This document shows positions 11,151-20,803 of a DNA stretch of 64,000 nt, in pieces. Made by a program: the position numbers and the translations under genes. Within the stretch, counting starts at the first letter, position 1. Each line of letters starts with the position of its first letter. A model generated the notes under the pieces. The model saw nothing but the letters and a program-made list of their open reading frames with translations, did not search any database and had not been told where the DNA came from. The DNA is from Aspergillus flavus (lineage: Eukaryota; Ascomycota; Eurotiomycetes; Eurotiales; Aspergillaceae): contig NC_092408.1 of assembly GCF_009017415.1 (NCBI RefSeq), forward strand, positions 3,782,001 to 3,846,000. The letters run 5' to 3'.

Positions 11151-11630
11151 TCAGGCAGCAATTTCTGGACCAACTTTAGGTATAGAGGGACACCTGTTAT
11201 ACTTCCAGGCAGAAGAGACCACATCCCGCGTATCAACCACGACGTGGACACCAACCGAGGAAAGACGAGAGGCAAGACTCTCAACCTGCACAAGAATATT
11301 CTGGCTTTCTTCAACTGAACGCAGCCACTGTGTAACAACAAGAACCTGAGTCTTTGCTACACGTGGAGGAATAACAAGACCACGATTATCACCATGCACT
11401 GCTATCATTAAACCAATAGCTCGAACTGAGAGACGACATGTGTTCTGCCACACATACAGTGACGAGATTGTGTCTATCGATGGATCTTCGACTGAATTAT
11501 CATACTCTTTGCTGACCCTTTGGCATAATTCTCGGCATGTCGCACCTTCAACACAATGATTAATACCCGGGATATATCCTAAGGCTATGCTGGTTCTTGG
11601 ATCGTTAGGACAACTAGCTCTCTTGCTCTT
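11151..11630 (-). pseudogene. Prolyl-tRNA synthetase fragment
   Basis: One minus-strand frame, open from an upstream TAA near 11645 to a stop near 11151, reads LGYIPGINHC, SLYVWQNTCRLSVRAIGLMI, AVHGDNRGLVIPPRVAKTQV, a helix-rich stretch with EESQNILVQVESLASRL, then VHVVVDTRDVVSSAWKYNRC. This matches the end of the catalytic core (W-Q-N..R-IG.M...HGD..GL..PP..A..Q) and the start of the anticodon-binding domain of cytosolic eukaryotic-type prolyl-tRNA synthetase. Both the upstream catalytic domain with motifs 1 and 2 and the C-terminal zinc-binding part are missing. The nearest similarity breaks off at CPSIPKVGPEIAA. It is a fragment of a gene duplicate and cannot make an active enzyme. Confidence 0.65.
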
Positions 11631-11743
11631 AGCCCTTTGACTGCAGAGTTAGCTCTTTTGTTATGTATGAGAAGCAATACGAAGAAAATTGCTCTATAAT
11701 CTTGAAAAGAGTCTATTAGTCTATTATCTACTAGTAATAATTG

Positions 11744-11758
11744 CTCCGCTTAGCGGAG
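11744..11758. repeat. Short perfect hairpin CTCCGC-TTA-GCGGAG
   Basis: Two 6-nt arms (11744-11749 and 11753-11758) flank a TTA loop. Similar GC-rich short hairpins occur at the ends of some fungal DNA transposons, but I found no partner copy in the window, so it may be a lone transposon end or chance. Confidence 0.3.
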
Positions 11759-11795
11759 TCTTGGTATCTCTGTCTATCAAAACATGAACAAGATG

Positions 11796-11870
11796 AAAAA
11801 AAAAAAAAAAAAAAAAAAAAAAGACAAAAAAGGTACAAAAACATGTACAACAAAAAAAAAAAAAAAAAAA
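11796..11870. repeat. Paired poly-A tracts
   Basis: A run of 27 A (11796-11822) and one of 19 A (11852-11870) are separated by about 29 bp. They sit directly before the hairpin repeat array. On the minus strand they are T runs that would follow the array, a layout like a Pol III terminator or a retroposed tail. Confidence 0.6.
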
Positions 11871-11880
11871 GTCATTCATC

Positions 11881-12351
11881 CCCCCGCCCCCCAGCCGGAC
11901 GTGTACTGTCCCACAGAAGAAGGGGACCCCAAGCCCACCCACCGTACACGCCCGACTGGTTCCACCACCCTCCGCGCTCCGCTCCGCCCTCCCCCCGCCC
12001 CCCAGCCAGGCATTGTACTGTCCCACCGAAGAAGGGGACCCCAAGCCCACCCACCGTACAATGCCTGGCTGGTTCCACCACCGGGTCTCTTCCCTCCCCC
12101 GCCCCCCAACCAGACGTTGTACTGTCCCACCGAAGAAGGGGACCCCAAGCCCACCCACCGTACAACGCCTGGTTGGTTCCACCACCGGGTCTCTTCCCTC
12201 CCCCGCCCCCCAGCCAGACATTGCACTGTCCCACAGAAGAAGGGGACCCCAAGCCCACCCACCGTGCAATGCCTGGCTGGTTCCACCACCGGGCGCCTTC
12301 CCTCCCAGACAACCGACGGCGTCCCACAGAAGGGGACTACTCGTCGATTGT
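11881..12351 (-). repeat. Tandem array of about 104-bp units with covarying hairpins
   Basis: Four head-to-tail units (first about 112 bp, then 104, 104) plus a shorter fifth. Each has two 16-17-nt arms: 11891-11906/11944-11959, 12002-12018/12056-12072, 12106-12122/12160-12176, 12210-12226/12264-12280. The fifth has 10-nt arms at 12309-12318/12342-12351. Inside every unit sits an inner hairpin, GTCCC, a 6-10-nt loop, then GGGAC. The arms differ between units but change together: CCAG/CTGG becomes CCAA/TTGG, CAT/ATG becomes CGT/ACG, GTAC/GTAC becomes GCAC/GTGC. Remaining mismatches are A-C or C-A on the plus strand and so become G-U pairs in a minus-strand RNA. The fifth unit has a different outer stem but the same core. 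This suggests selection or copying for structure on the minus strand. No known RNA family is recognised. Long ORFs across the array are by-products of its GC-rich repeats. Confidence 0.75.
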
Positions 12352-12456
12352 AAACAGGCTCGCAACCGGGCTCGGGGGAGGCCCGCTGTCCTTAATGTGA
12401 CTATAAACTTTGTCAGAAGGTCTGTTCTTTCAGGCCTAATCTTAGAGAAGGTTAAC

Positions 12457-12789
12457 TTACCAGCTTTGAGGCTTGGTTACCTCTTGGCCGCCCCCGAACC
12501 GCGGTATGCGAGCGACGGTTGCTTCCTCTTTGGCCATCTCGGCCTTGAGGGCAACCGTCATTTGCCGACGCCAACGTTGTCTGTCGCGCCGGTTGTTGAT
12601 GTGGCGACGCAGGTGGATGAAGCCCCACGCCGCAAGTGGAACACCTAGGATGATTCCTAGGCCAATTGCTGCCCCGAAGGGCGCAGAGAAGGTTGGTGCC
12701 GCATTGGCGGCCCTTGTTGGTAGGGCCTGGCAGCCCTGCATGAGGACTGCCAGGGAAAGAAAGAGGAAAAAGGAGATGAGGGAGGTCAT
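12457..12789 (-). CDS. Small signal-peptide/membrane protein
   Basis: A 110-residue single-exon ORF from ATG 12789. It has a signal peptide (SFFLFLSLAVLMQGCQA), a short Ala-rich spacer, one transmembrane segment (FGAAIGLGIILGVPLAAWGF) and a strongly basic tail (RRHINNRRDRQRWRRQ) that should face the cytosol. It is the intact member of a small local family whose two broken copies lie at 10430-10560 and 10640-10745. Function is unknown. The family's local duplication and decay is typical of fast-evolving accessory proteins. Its C-terminus lies about 100 bp from the last unit of the hairpin array. Confidence 0.55.
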   Translation of the reverse strand: MTSLISFFLFLSLAVLMQGCQALPTRAANAAPTFSAPFGAAIGLGIILGVPLAAWGFIHLRRHINNRRDRQRWRRQMTVALKAEMAKEEATVARIPRFGGGQEVTKPQSW

Positions 12790-13193
12790 TTTGGGTTTAG
12801 AGTTAGAGTAGAGTGGTTTTTGATGGTTTCTTTCAAAGAACTTTGATGAGAGAGATTTTTTATTGTGAAGACTGAGTACATGAAAGAATTCAGAACTGGG
12901 GACTTGGGAGGACTTGGGAGAAGCCTAGCGGACTGCACTAGGTCACAAATCTGTCATAATACCATCACCATTGTGTCAGTTCCAAATACCAAACCATCCG
13001 CCGGCGCCGACCTCTCAGCCGGAGTTCCTGAGGCCAGAATATCAACCTCGTTATGTTCAGATATAAAATTAGGGCTTCTGGTGTGGTGTTGAAGTGATCC
13101 CGCGGAGGTGTAGTAAAAGCGCACGTACGGCAACTACTACCCTGTAGCCTCTCGCTCCTTCCACTTCATCTCGTATAGTGACAGAACCTACCA
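12790..13193. other. Intergenic, probable promoter region
   Basis: About 400 bp upstream of the small membrane protein gene on the minus strand and of the weak ORF at 13194 on the plus strand. A short direct repeat, GGGGACTTGGGAGGACTTGGGA, split here for length as GGGGACTTGGGA and GGACTTGGGA, lies near 12897-12919. I see no gene. Confidence 0.3.
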
Positions 13194-13535
13194 ATGACGA
13201 CACCGAAGGATAGCACACAAAGTGTAGAGCTTGGGCCAGTACCAAACCAATTGAACGTTTCTTCTGATCAAAGCTCCTTTCTCAACGAGCCTAGAACGTG
13301 TCCTTGTCATTATCCCAATCTCTCGAATGGAATTATTCTGTACTCCGTATTGTGGCGGTTCGAGTATACGGTGACTGAGCCACCTACCCTCCGGACTGCC
13401 TATATCAAACGAAAGCGAGCCACTGGGGGTATACCGACGAACTGCGTGTTGATTCCATTATCACAGAGGCCAGCTGCGCAATGGATAGCAGAAAGGCTAA
13501 GAGGATATGGCCACGGACTGAGAATGGCATCTTGA
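13194..13535 (+). CDS. Hypothetical ORF, weak
   Basis: ATG 13194 opens a 113-codon frame beginning MTTPKDSTQSVELGPVPNQL. The first 35 residues are polar and look like a natural N-terminus; the rest is cysteine-, arginine- and proline-mixed without a recognisable domain. It may be the 5' remnant of a longer gene in this decayed block. No clear introns lead onward. Confidence 0.25.
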   Translation: MTTPKDSTQSVELGPVPNQLNVSSDQSSFLNEPRTCPCHYPNLSNGIILYSVLWRFEYTVTEPPTLRTAYIKRKRATGGIPTNCVLIPLSQRPAAQWIAERLRGYGHGLRMAS

Positions 13536-13849
13536 CTTATGTTCAGCAGATAGGAACGCGACGGGCGCGTTGCTAAACATGACACAAAGTAGGAGCATGC
13601 AGTCGTTCTTCATCCTCTTCTGACGGTTGTATATCCTAATGCATACCCAGCCTCGAGAGACAAGGAGAAAGGAAGACGAATATGGTGATGGAAAAGGGAA
13701 TCAACACCAAGAGACTTCTCTGCCTCTCGAATGCCTGCGTGGCTTTGTCGGCCATTCAACGAATTAGGGCGGAGTACAAAGTCGTCCTCACAGGGTAAGA
13801 ATACATTTTGCAGGCACCGTTTAATCAGCACGACTAACGTGGTTGGTAC

Positions 13850-14203
13850 TCAAGGACCCGGGTGTAGAACAATCAGAGGGAGTTGTGGTTGGTATTTCAC
13901 TGATTTTACCCTGACGTCTTCGTTCCGTCTACCGCTACCCAGTCCGAGAAAGGTCCTGCGGTTATATCCATGGTGGCATTCGTCGGGTAAGAGTTCCAGG
14001 CATGTCGAAACGCAAAATCTCTCAGTGACAGCCTGTAGAGTCTTCAGTGTATTCTCAATACCTGATATCTTGATCTCTGAAGTCCAAGATTCCACTGACA
14101 CATCCGTCGTTGACCATGATGCTCTGGGGGCGTAGATCTCAATGGATAAACAGGATTTGGTGCTGCTCTGCGATAGCACGCCGGCCAGGAAAGTCGGCGA
14201 CAT
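13850..14203 (-). CDS. Hypothetical ORF, weak
   Basis: ATG 14203 starts a 117-codon frame: MSPTFLAGVLSQSS, IEIYAPRASWSTTDVSVESW, EIKISGIENTLKTLQAVTER. The composition resembles real coding sequence up to about residue 80. No domain is recognised, and the downstream end (after CLELLPDECHHG) looks less protein-like, so a spliced or truncated gene is possible. Nearby frames on the plus strand overlap it. Confidence 0.3.
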   Translation of the reverse strand: MSPTFLAGVLSQSSTKSCLSIEIYAPRASWSTTDVSVESWTSEIKISGIENTLKTLQAVTERFCVSTCLELLPDECHHGYNRRTFLGLGSGRRNEDVRVKSVKYQPQLPLIVLHPGP

Positions 14204-14585
14204 AACCCTGAGGCCTTACATGACTTTTTTACATATGTGTGTCATATCAGAGTAATGTCAAGGTCATATCTGGCTGTCCCTGAGGCTGATAGACGTTGTA
14301 TTAAACTATAAACAGACTGTCTGAGCTTACTAAGGTAGCCCTAAAGTGCTTGTACTTCAGAGACACCGCGCTAGAACACGTGCTCACGTGATCCGTTTTT
14401 ATCTCCGCCGAAAGCTTGCCCAGTACGTCAATCAGATACTTCCGCGACGGTTCGAAGTAAAACTCACCATTTCTGGGTTCCTTCCCTCGTTGACTAGTGT
14501 ACTATGATCGCAGTGACTTGTCTAACATAATTAAATCTCATTTGTTCCAATTTTCCATTCCCCGCTTATTCCAGATCAAATCACC
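14204..14585. promoter_or_regulatory. MFAP1 upstream region
   Basis: Gene-free spacer with an imperfect CACGTG-rich spot near 14378-14391 (CACGTGCTCACGTGAT), two CACGTG cores that E-box-type bHLH factors bind. It lies about 200 bp before the MFAP1 start codon. Confidence 0.4.
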
Positions 14586-16070
14586 ATGCCACCTCCGCTA
14601 CCTTCCCACCACCGCGGTATGACCGCAAACCCCCTCAAACCTAGCCGTTACCGACCGGGAAAACCGATTGCCGAAGAGCCTTCGTCATCTGAGGAAGAGG
14701 AAGAGGAAGATGAGGAAGAACAGATCAAGGAGCAGGAACGGCGCAGGTTAGAACAACAGCGGAGACAGCGGGCGCAGGCACCGAAGGCGACTTCTTTCCC
14801 CGGCGGAAACATTACTAAAGGGGTGAAAAATGTGCAAATAGAAGAGGATGAAGATGAGGAGGGCTTCGTTACTGAGGAAGAAGAGGAAGAGTCTAAACCT
14901 CCCCCTCGTGTTGCTGGCGACAATGGGGGTGCTGCGGCCGCAGCTCCTGTTCAAGCAGCGGGTGAGCCGGTGAGCAAAGAGGAAAGTGAGGAAGAAGAGG
15001 AAGAGGAGGAAGAGAGCTCCGAAGAAGAGAGTAGTTCGGAGGAGGAGACGCCGAGGAGGGTTCTTCTACGACCTACATTTATCAAAAAAGACAAGCGCAA
15101 CAATGCAGCAAATCAGACACAAAACGGGCAGGGAGCATCACCTAATACAGCCGCTGCGGATTCAGCGGCGGAGGCAGAGGCCCGCAGAGTGCAGCGACAA
15201 GAAAAGGCCGATATGTTAGTGCGCGAGCAGTTGGAGAAGGAAGCAATTGCCCGGAGCGCTGCAAACAAGCAATGGGATGACGATGAATTAGAGGCAGTTG
15301 AAGAAAATGGTATTGACGACAAGGATGGAATAGACCCCGAAGCCGAATATGCCGCCTGGAAACTCCGCGAACTCAAGCGCGTCAAGAGAGAGCGTGAGGC
15401 AATCGAAGCCGCCGAGAAGGAGCGCGAAGAGGTCGAGCGTCGTCGGAACTTGACAGCGGAGGAGCGTGAACGCGAAGACCGCGAATTTATTGCCAAGCAG
15501 CAAGAAGAGAAGGAAGCTACTCGAGGACAGGGTGGATTTATGCAACGCTACTTTCACAAGGGTGCCTTCTTCCGCGACGACCTGGAGAGGGAAGGATTGG
15601 ACCGGAGAGAGCTCATGGGTGCCAGATTTGTGGATGATGTATCGCGCGAAACTTTGCCTGAGTACATGCAGATTCGAGATATGACAAAACTTGGAAAGAA
15701 GGGTCGGACACGATACAAGGATCTGAAAACGGAAGATACAGGACGCTTCGGTGATGGCTTTGATAATAGACGTCGTCGCGACGCTCCGGTCGGCGTCAGA
15801 GATGAACGATTCCTGCCGGATCGGCCAGATGACCGACCTAAAGGGCCTACGGGAGCCAATGCTGGTCCGGTGCGCGAGAGACGGAGGTCGAGGTCTAGAT
15901 CATACTCACCAAGACGGGATCGACGACCTGACAGAAGGGAACGTCGTGAAAGTCCTGACCGAGACCGTTCGAGAGATCGGTACCGCCCTGACTCGAGGAA
16001 TCGCAGGAAACGAAGCCCTTCTCCGTATGATGATCGCGAAAAGCGCAGACGGTTGGGAAGTGTTTCGTGA
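14586..16070 (+). CDS. MFAP1-family spliceosome protein
   Basis: Single exon, 494 residues, ATG in good context after CAAATCACC. The first half is acidic and charged (SSSEEEEEEDEEEQ and similar runs) with long helical Arg/Glu stretches. The C-terminal domain carries the family hallmarks: GGFMQRYFHKGAFFRDD, LMGARFVDDVSRETLPEYMQ and GKKGRTRYKDLKTEDTGRFG. An Arg/Ser/Asp-rich tail (RRSRSRSYSPRRDRR) follows, like those of splicing factors. MFAP1 (Spp381-related) is a component of the U4/U6.U5 tri-snRNP side of the spliceosome in the nucleus. The large antisense frame across its 3' half is a shadow of its Arg codons. Confidence 0.9.
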   Translation: MPPPLPSHHRGMTANPLKPSRYRPGKPIAEEPSSSEEEEEEDEEEQIKEQERRRLEQQRRQRAQAPKATSFPGGNITKGVKNVQIEEDEDEEGFVTEEEEEESKPPPRVAGDNGGAAAAAPVQAAGEPVSKEESEEEEEEEEESSEEESSSEEETPRRVLLRPTFIKKDKRNNAANQTQNGQGASPNTAAADSAAEAEARRVQRQEKADMLVREQLEKEAIARSAANKQWDDDELEAVEENGIDDKDGIDPEAEYAAWKLRELKRVKREREAIEAAEKEREEVERRRNLTAEEREREDREFIAKQQEEKEATRGQGGFMQRYFHKGAFFRDDLEREGLDRRELMGARFVDDVSRETLPEYMQIRDMTKLGKKGRTRYKDLKTEDTGRFGDGFDNRRRRDAPVGVRDERFLPDRPDDRPKGPTGANAGPVRERRRSRSRSYSPRRDRRPDRRERRESPDRDRSRDRYRPDSRNRRKRSPSPYDDREKRRRLGSVS

Positions 16071-16562
16071 AGAAGCAACAGAAAAGTGCAAATAGAATCA
16101 TTTTATTCCTATTGGCGTTGTGGGTATCTTGAAAGCATGGGCGGGTTGGGGTTATGACGCTTTGCATTGAGAAACCAATGTTTTTTTGCCTTTCCTCCTG
16201 TATTTAATGAAGCCTCGCCAGGGGTGATATCAATTATACCAGGTCACCTACTGGTCATAACTTGGACAAATGATCAATTGGACATCTGCTAAGGCACAGA
16301 TGTGTAGCACGATGTCACCAGCTCAAAAATCTTCCCTCTGTATAATAAACATAAACGCCATAGCCGTAGTTGATCGCATTGGGTATGTCCTTGTCCCGTT
16401 CCAAACGTCGAATAGGAGACCCTAACACCAAGCATGGTCGACGAAATGATAACCTTACCAGCCTCTATCATAACCGACGACCAAATTGATCACTATAGCC
16501 AGCCAGGCGTAGCAATTAATCAAGTATCGCTGTCCTAATTTGGATCGTGTGTTGCGGCGAGT
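16071..16562. other. Convergent intergenic region
   Basis: Between the convergent MFAP1 and TRAPP-subunit stop codons. No gene is visible; the sequence probably holds both 3' untranslated regions. Confidence 0.4.
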
Positions 16563-17387
16563 TTATTTGATGCCAGCCCTCTCCAATACCTTCTCCCTCT
16601 CCATAACGCTCTCCCCAAAGCGCACTAAGAAGATCGTCCGACCAGGCCACATCTCCGTTGGTTGATTGTGAGCCGTAACCTTGGCCTCGAAGCCACAGCC
16701 GTCACAGACACCTTCAATGATTCCCGCCACGAAAGCTGCACAATTCAGCATGCTCATTTCCTTAGGTACACTAATGTATGTGTTCACAAGCGGGTCATTA
16801 TCCGTAATCATATATTCGTTGGGTGTATCGGGAGAGACAGAGTGCTCAAGAGCATCTGCGGGACGATTAAAAAGGAGTCGCCAGAGAGGACCGTGAATGA
16901 GATGGAGCAAGGGCAGGATACGGAGGGGTCGATTAGGAGGAGCGGCAGAAGTCGACGAGCTAGATATAGACGATGAAGTCGAGCTAGTTATCGTTCGGTA
17001 GTAGAGTAGATCAAGAAGACGGAGTCCCAGGGGGTATCCTTGTTCATTTAATCTGGAGCTTTGTTCAGCACAGGAAGGACCACAACACGACAACATTTCC
17101 ATGGAGCCCTACCGTTTCTCGAGATCCTGGATACCTGTTACCCTTCTCTGGGCATATATGACCATCTCCGCAAAGAGAAAGGCGAAACTTGCCCGGCTGG
17201 ATTCCGCATTCCGACTGCGATTCAGATGTCTGTCATAGATGGTCTTCCGGTTCGAGGGGACGCGCAGCCCGGTATTGGCGATGTGCTGGATCTGCTGCGG
17301 TGGCTGCTGCTTGTCACTAGCGTTTGAGTGGTTTGCGGCGCTGTTGCTGACGGACACCATGGCGGAATGGCGGGCGGGGTGTGCCAT
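16563..17387 (-). CDS. trs31: TRAPP complex subunit Trs31/TRAPPC5
   Basis: Two exons, 17387-17113 and 17052-16563, joined through a 60-bp intron, give 254 residues. The join reads IQDLEKR|LNEQGYPLGLRLL, a conserved helix of the Bet3/Trs31 fold. Other family parts: RASFAFLFAEMVIYAQRR in exon 1, PLRILPLLHLIHGPLWRLLF, DNDPLVNTYISVPKEMSMLN, CAAFVAGIIEGVCDGCGF and FEAKVTAHNQPT in exon 2. Trs31 is a core subunit of the TRAPP complexes, exchange factors for Rab1/Ypt1 that tether vesicles at the Golgi. The first ATG (17387) adds a polar N-terminal extension; the second ATG (17360) is an alternative. Confidence 0.9.
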
Positions 17388-18748
17388 GTTGGACTGACTT
17401 CGTAGGTGTTTGATAGATAGATTGCAATAGTAATGGACGGAAGTTATATTTAAGTTATGGATATTGCTTCATGGTGATTATCTTGGATCTGTTAATGAAA
17501 GAGAGTGTCGACTGATTCCATTCCACAGGATCTCGCGGGGATTAAAAGAGAACCTCACATGCACTGGAATGGCTGGTCCATACAACATACACTCAGCGGT
17601 GGGTTGGTGTCCTCCGTATCGGGCGGTTTGGAGTTCTTACGGCAGGACACACAGACACGCAATGCAGTTTCAAATACTATCGTTTCAGGATGAATCCCGC
17701 AGGATTTTATAGATTACGAACTCTACAATAGCAAAACCCTCTACGGCTACGAAAAAAGACGTCTACAGGAGTAGTACGAAGATAGATGCATAACAATTGA
17801 ATTCTTCATTGACAATCTAGATATGTATGGTCCCTAGAAGTTTTTGCAACTTCGGAGAAGTTCAAATCCTTCTCTCAGAAACTTTCTGATAAGACCCTTC
17901 CAGTGGATTTATACGGGCTGTGGTATCAATCGATCAAAGAGCTACCTATACTAAGCACATGTCGTTAGCATACATCGTAAAGCAAACATAATGCTCAATC
18001 ATATCATATCAATGACCAAGAATGTCAGACATCCAAGGAAGTATTGCGCACAGAGCACGTCTGATATAGGTTCATAGCGACGGCTAGCGTGGAAACTGCG
18101 AATGTGGGAAAATTTTTCATCATAAAAGCCGCAAGGCCTTTGGTCGATTGAAGATACAAGAGAGAAAAAAAGATTGGTAACTTACCTAATTAGTGCGAAC
18201 AATTCGAGGATGTATGGAAATTGTCGATTAATATGACAGCGCTATAAGCTATAGCCAGTCAAAGGTGGACTGCAAGTCACATTAGACTCCAGTTAAAGAC
18301 CACTGTGGTGGTTGTCGTTGAAGTTGTAAGTGGGAAGGAAAGAAATTTCGGAACGGGAGGGCTTTTTATAGTCGGCCTCAGGCTGCCCGGGAAACCTGAC
18401 CGACCCATACGAAGCTTCTAGAGAATAGCAGAAATTGATACACACCTCCACAGCATGCGGAATCGAATGTTCGATCGGTTTTCTATTATTCATAGAATTC
18501 GTTGAGGTTCAATTCCAGGATATTATATCCATATTCATTCCCAAAAGAAGTGCTGCATATGATAGCGGTGAAATATATAGTTTTGCAAACTTTGTATGCT
18601 TCATCACAAGAACGTACATACATTAAGACCCCAGGCAATGGATTATATGCATACCCTTCGTAAAACAGACGCCGCAAACAAGAACCCTTACCAAAATAAT
18701 CATCATTGTCTATACTCCATGCAAAGGATACGACCCTAGACTCTTCAA
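17388..18748. other. Intergenic, no gene seen
   Basis: About 1.36 kb between the start of the TRAPP gene and the end of the NAD kinase gene. Only short, stop-ridden frames occur. I see no tRNA box pair or strong repeat. Confidence 0.4.
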
Positions 18749-20243
18749 TCATCCCTTGAGAGCTTTTTGCTTTTGCCTTGAATTCCAGTTTAATGTCTTT
18801 GAAATACTGTGGACCCAATCATTGTTGCGTCGATCTTGTGGTAACACATTTGCGAATGGGTACCGTGAGGCGGAAACAGTCACGTAGTCACCTGGGTGCA
18901 ATTCAACTCTGTCATCGATGTTAATCTCCACTTCTCGCTTGATGGAACAGCTTGGGATGGACTCACCTTTCCCGACCATCGAAGCTTGCCCACGAGCTAG
19001 TGCGTGCATCATAGGGCACGCCCATTCTTAGAACGATGGTGTCGGGCAGTATGATCGGTCGGAAAGACAGTGTATGTGCGCAGATCGCTGTGACCAGGAT
19101 AACGGGGTTATCAGGGTGGCATAGAGATCCTCCAGCGGCAAGGTTGTACGCCGTCGAGCCCGTAGGTGTAGCGATACAGACACCGTCTGCGAGCAGAGTA
19201 GTGAAATGCTCATCGTCGCCGAACAACTCAATGGAGGACATTGCTGAGCAGTTGTTAGCAGGGTATCATGGAACTATGTAGCAAGATTCTGTGAACATAC
19301 TGGGATTTGGGCCCCGGTCGAGCACGACATCGTTCAAAATTTGAACAACTTTTTCCGGCTTGTGCGTTAACGTGCCTTCAACTTCTTCGCCGATCAGCTC
19401 TTCTACCAAATCTCGTTTCTTCGCGTGCGTTAAAGATCCATCTTCTCGCCCATTACTCCTCATAATTGTGCATTCAAATCGTAATCTCAGGCTAACGGCA
19501 ACACCGTCTTTAAATGCGGATCCAAGTGTCTTCTGGTAGTCATTGAAATCGAACTTGGTTAAGAATCCCAATGATCCCAGCGAGAAAGAGAGGACCGGTG
19601 GTACTACTTGCTGGAAGAGCCAGCTTGTATAAAGAACGGTCCCATCACCACCCAGTGTAATAACGAAGTCAAAGAGATAGGCATTCTCGTACACAAACTT
19701 ATTATCCCAGAACTTGAGCCGCCCTGCCGCGGAAGGTTCATCCTCCAGCAATTGAGAAGCACCGAAATCTGCAGCCGCTTCCAGTCGTCTCTCCACGTAG
19801 ACGTTGTACTCCGTATCACGGTCTTTAGACAATAACCATTGCGTGAGCTTCCTCGTAAAAGCAATCACGCTATCATCGCCCGCTTTCGTCACCACAAAGA
19901 CATTCTTGACAGAAAGCTTGAGTTTGATGCTATCCAGCTTCTTCGACAACTTTCGTACATTCCATGCCATATCAGACAACTGTTTTTTCGTCAGCTGCCG
20001 TGACTCCACGATGGTCTCGGATTGCTTCGGTGTCCAGTCGTCCATATCGGTGACGGTGACTCCATCTGTATCTATGGCGGTATCGTCGAAGCCCATTGCG
20101 TCGTCCAGAGCATCGCGCGCAGTTCGTGCATCCTTCTCTCGACCCGGGGGGCAAATCCATTCACCTGCAATCAGTGAATGTACGAAGCAGGCTGTCTTAT
20201 CGTCTGCACGGTCGAGGCGAGGCTTGCCCGGCTCATTGGCCAT
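18749..20243 (-). CDS. ATP-NAD kinase
   Basis: Three exons: 20243-19301, 19243-18967 and 18908-18749, giving 459 residues with introns of 57 and 58 bp. The family signatures are clear: [18 protein letters not shown] (GGDG nucleotide site), [15 protein letters not shown], then across intron 1 DRGPNP|TMSSIELF, then [35 protein letters not shown], and [18 protein letters not shown] in exon 3. The enzyme phosphorylates NAD (or NADH) to NADP(H); the absence of an obvious presequence suggests a cytosolic Utr1-type form. I chose ATG 20243 ([10 protein letters not shown]); the frame stays open to 20288 without another ATG. One copy of the 9-mer TACTCCGTA lies inside exon 1. Confidence 0.9.
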
Positions 20244-20803
20244 GACTAGGGACGATTTGCGGCGGTGACTGCAATTGGGGGTAAGCACAACCTAGTGAAA
20301 GAAATATCGAGACGTTAATAATGCAACATGGAACCAAAGTGTCGTCAAAGATACCTCTAATTTGTGGGAGTCCGTATCTCCACCTGCCCCTCCACGGCCC
20401 TTGAGACAAGTTAGCTACGGTTCCGATATAATTTGTAAATCGACAACCGTACAGCATTATCCCTAAACTGGCCTTGATCCATGATTCAACAGCCAAAACT
20501 TAAAGTTTTTGAGTTGTCTGTTCATAAGTTGGGGGGACTATCGCTGAGGTTTCATCGAGGTCGCAGCTCGAGCGGCGTTTTGGTTGAGGTTCACGCCGCA
20601 TTGGGCAAGCCGCGGCTATGACGTCGCTCCCCAGCATCAATGGCAACAATTCCTCTCAGTGAGCTATCTAGAGTCCTCAGGCTTCACTGAAGATCATTAT
20701 AGATGATGGTAGTTGACTCCAAACAGACAAACTGAGAAAATCTTATCAATCAAGTGTATATTAAATTTGAGGGGTAACAATTGAGTCGTAGACATGTTCG
20801 CAG
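20244..20803. promoter_or_regulatory. Upstream region of the NAD kinase gene
   Basis: About 560 bp between the NAD kinase start and the Las1 stop codon. No gene is visible. It should hold the NAD kinase promoter and the Las1 3' region. Confidence 0.4.

Noticed and set aside
11724..12648. Several ORFs of 140-220 codons on both strands
   Set aside because: They arise from GC-rich tandem repeats and poly-A runs with few stop codons; repeated Gly/Trp or Pro peptides differ by frame only.
15554..16078. 174-codon minus-strand ORF
   Set aside because: Antisense shadow of the Arg/Ser-rich end of MFAP1.
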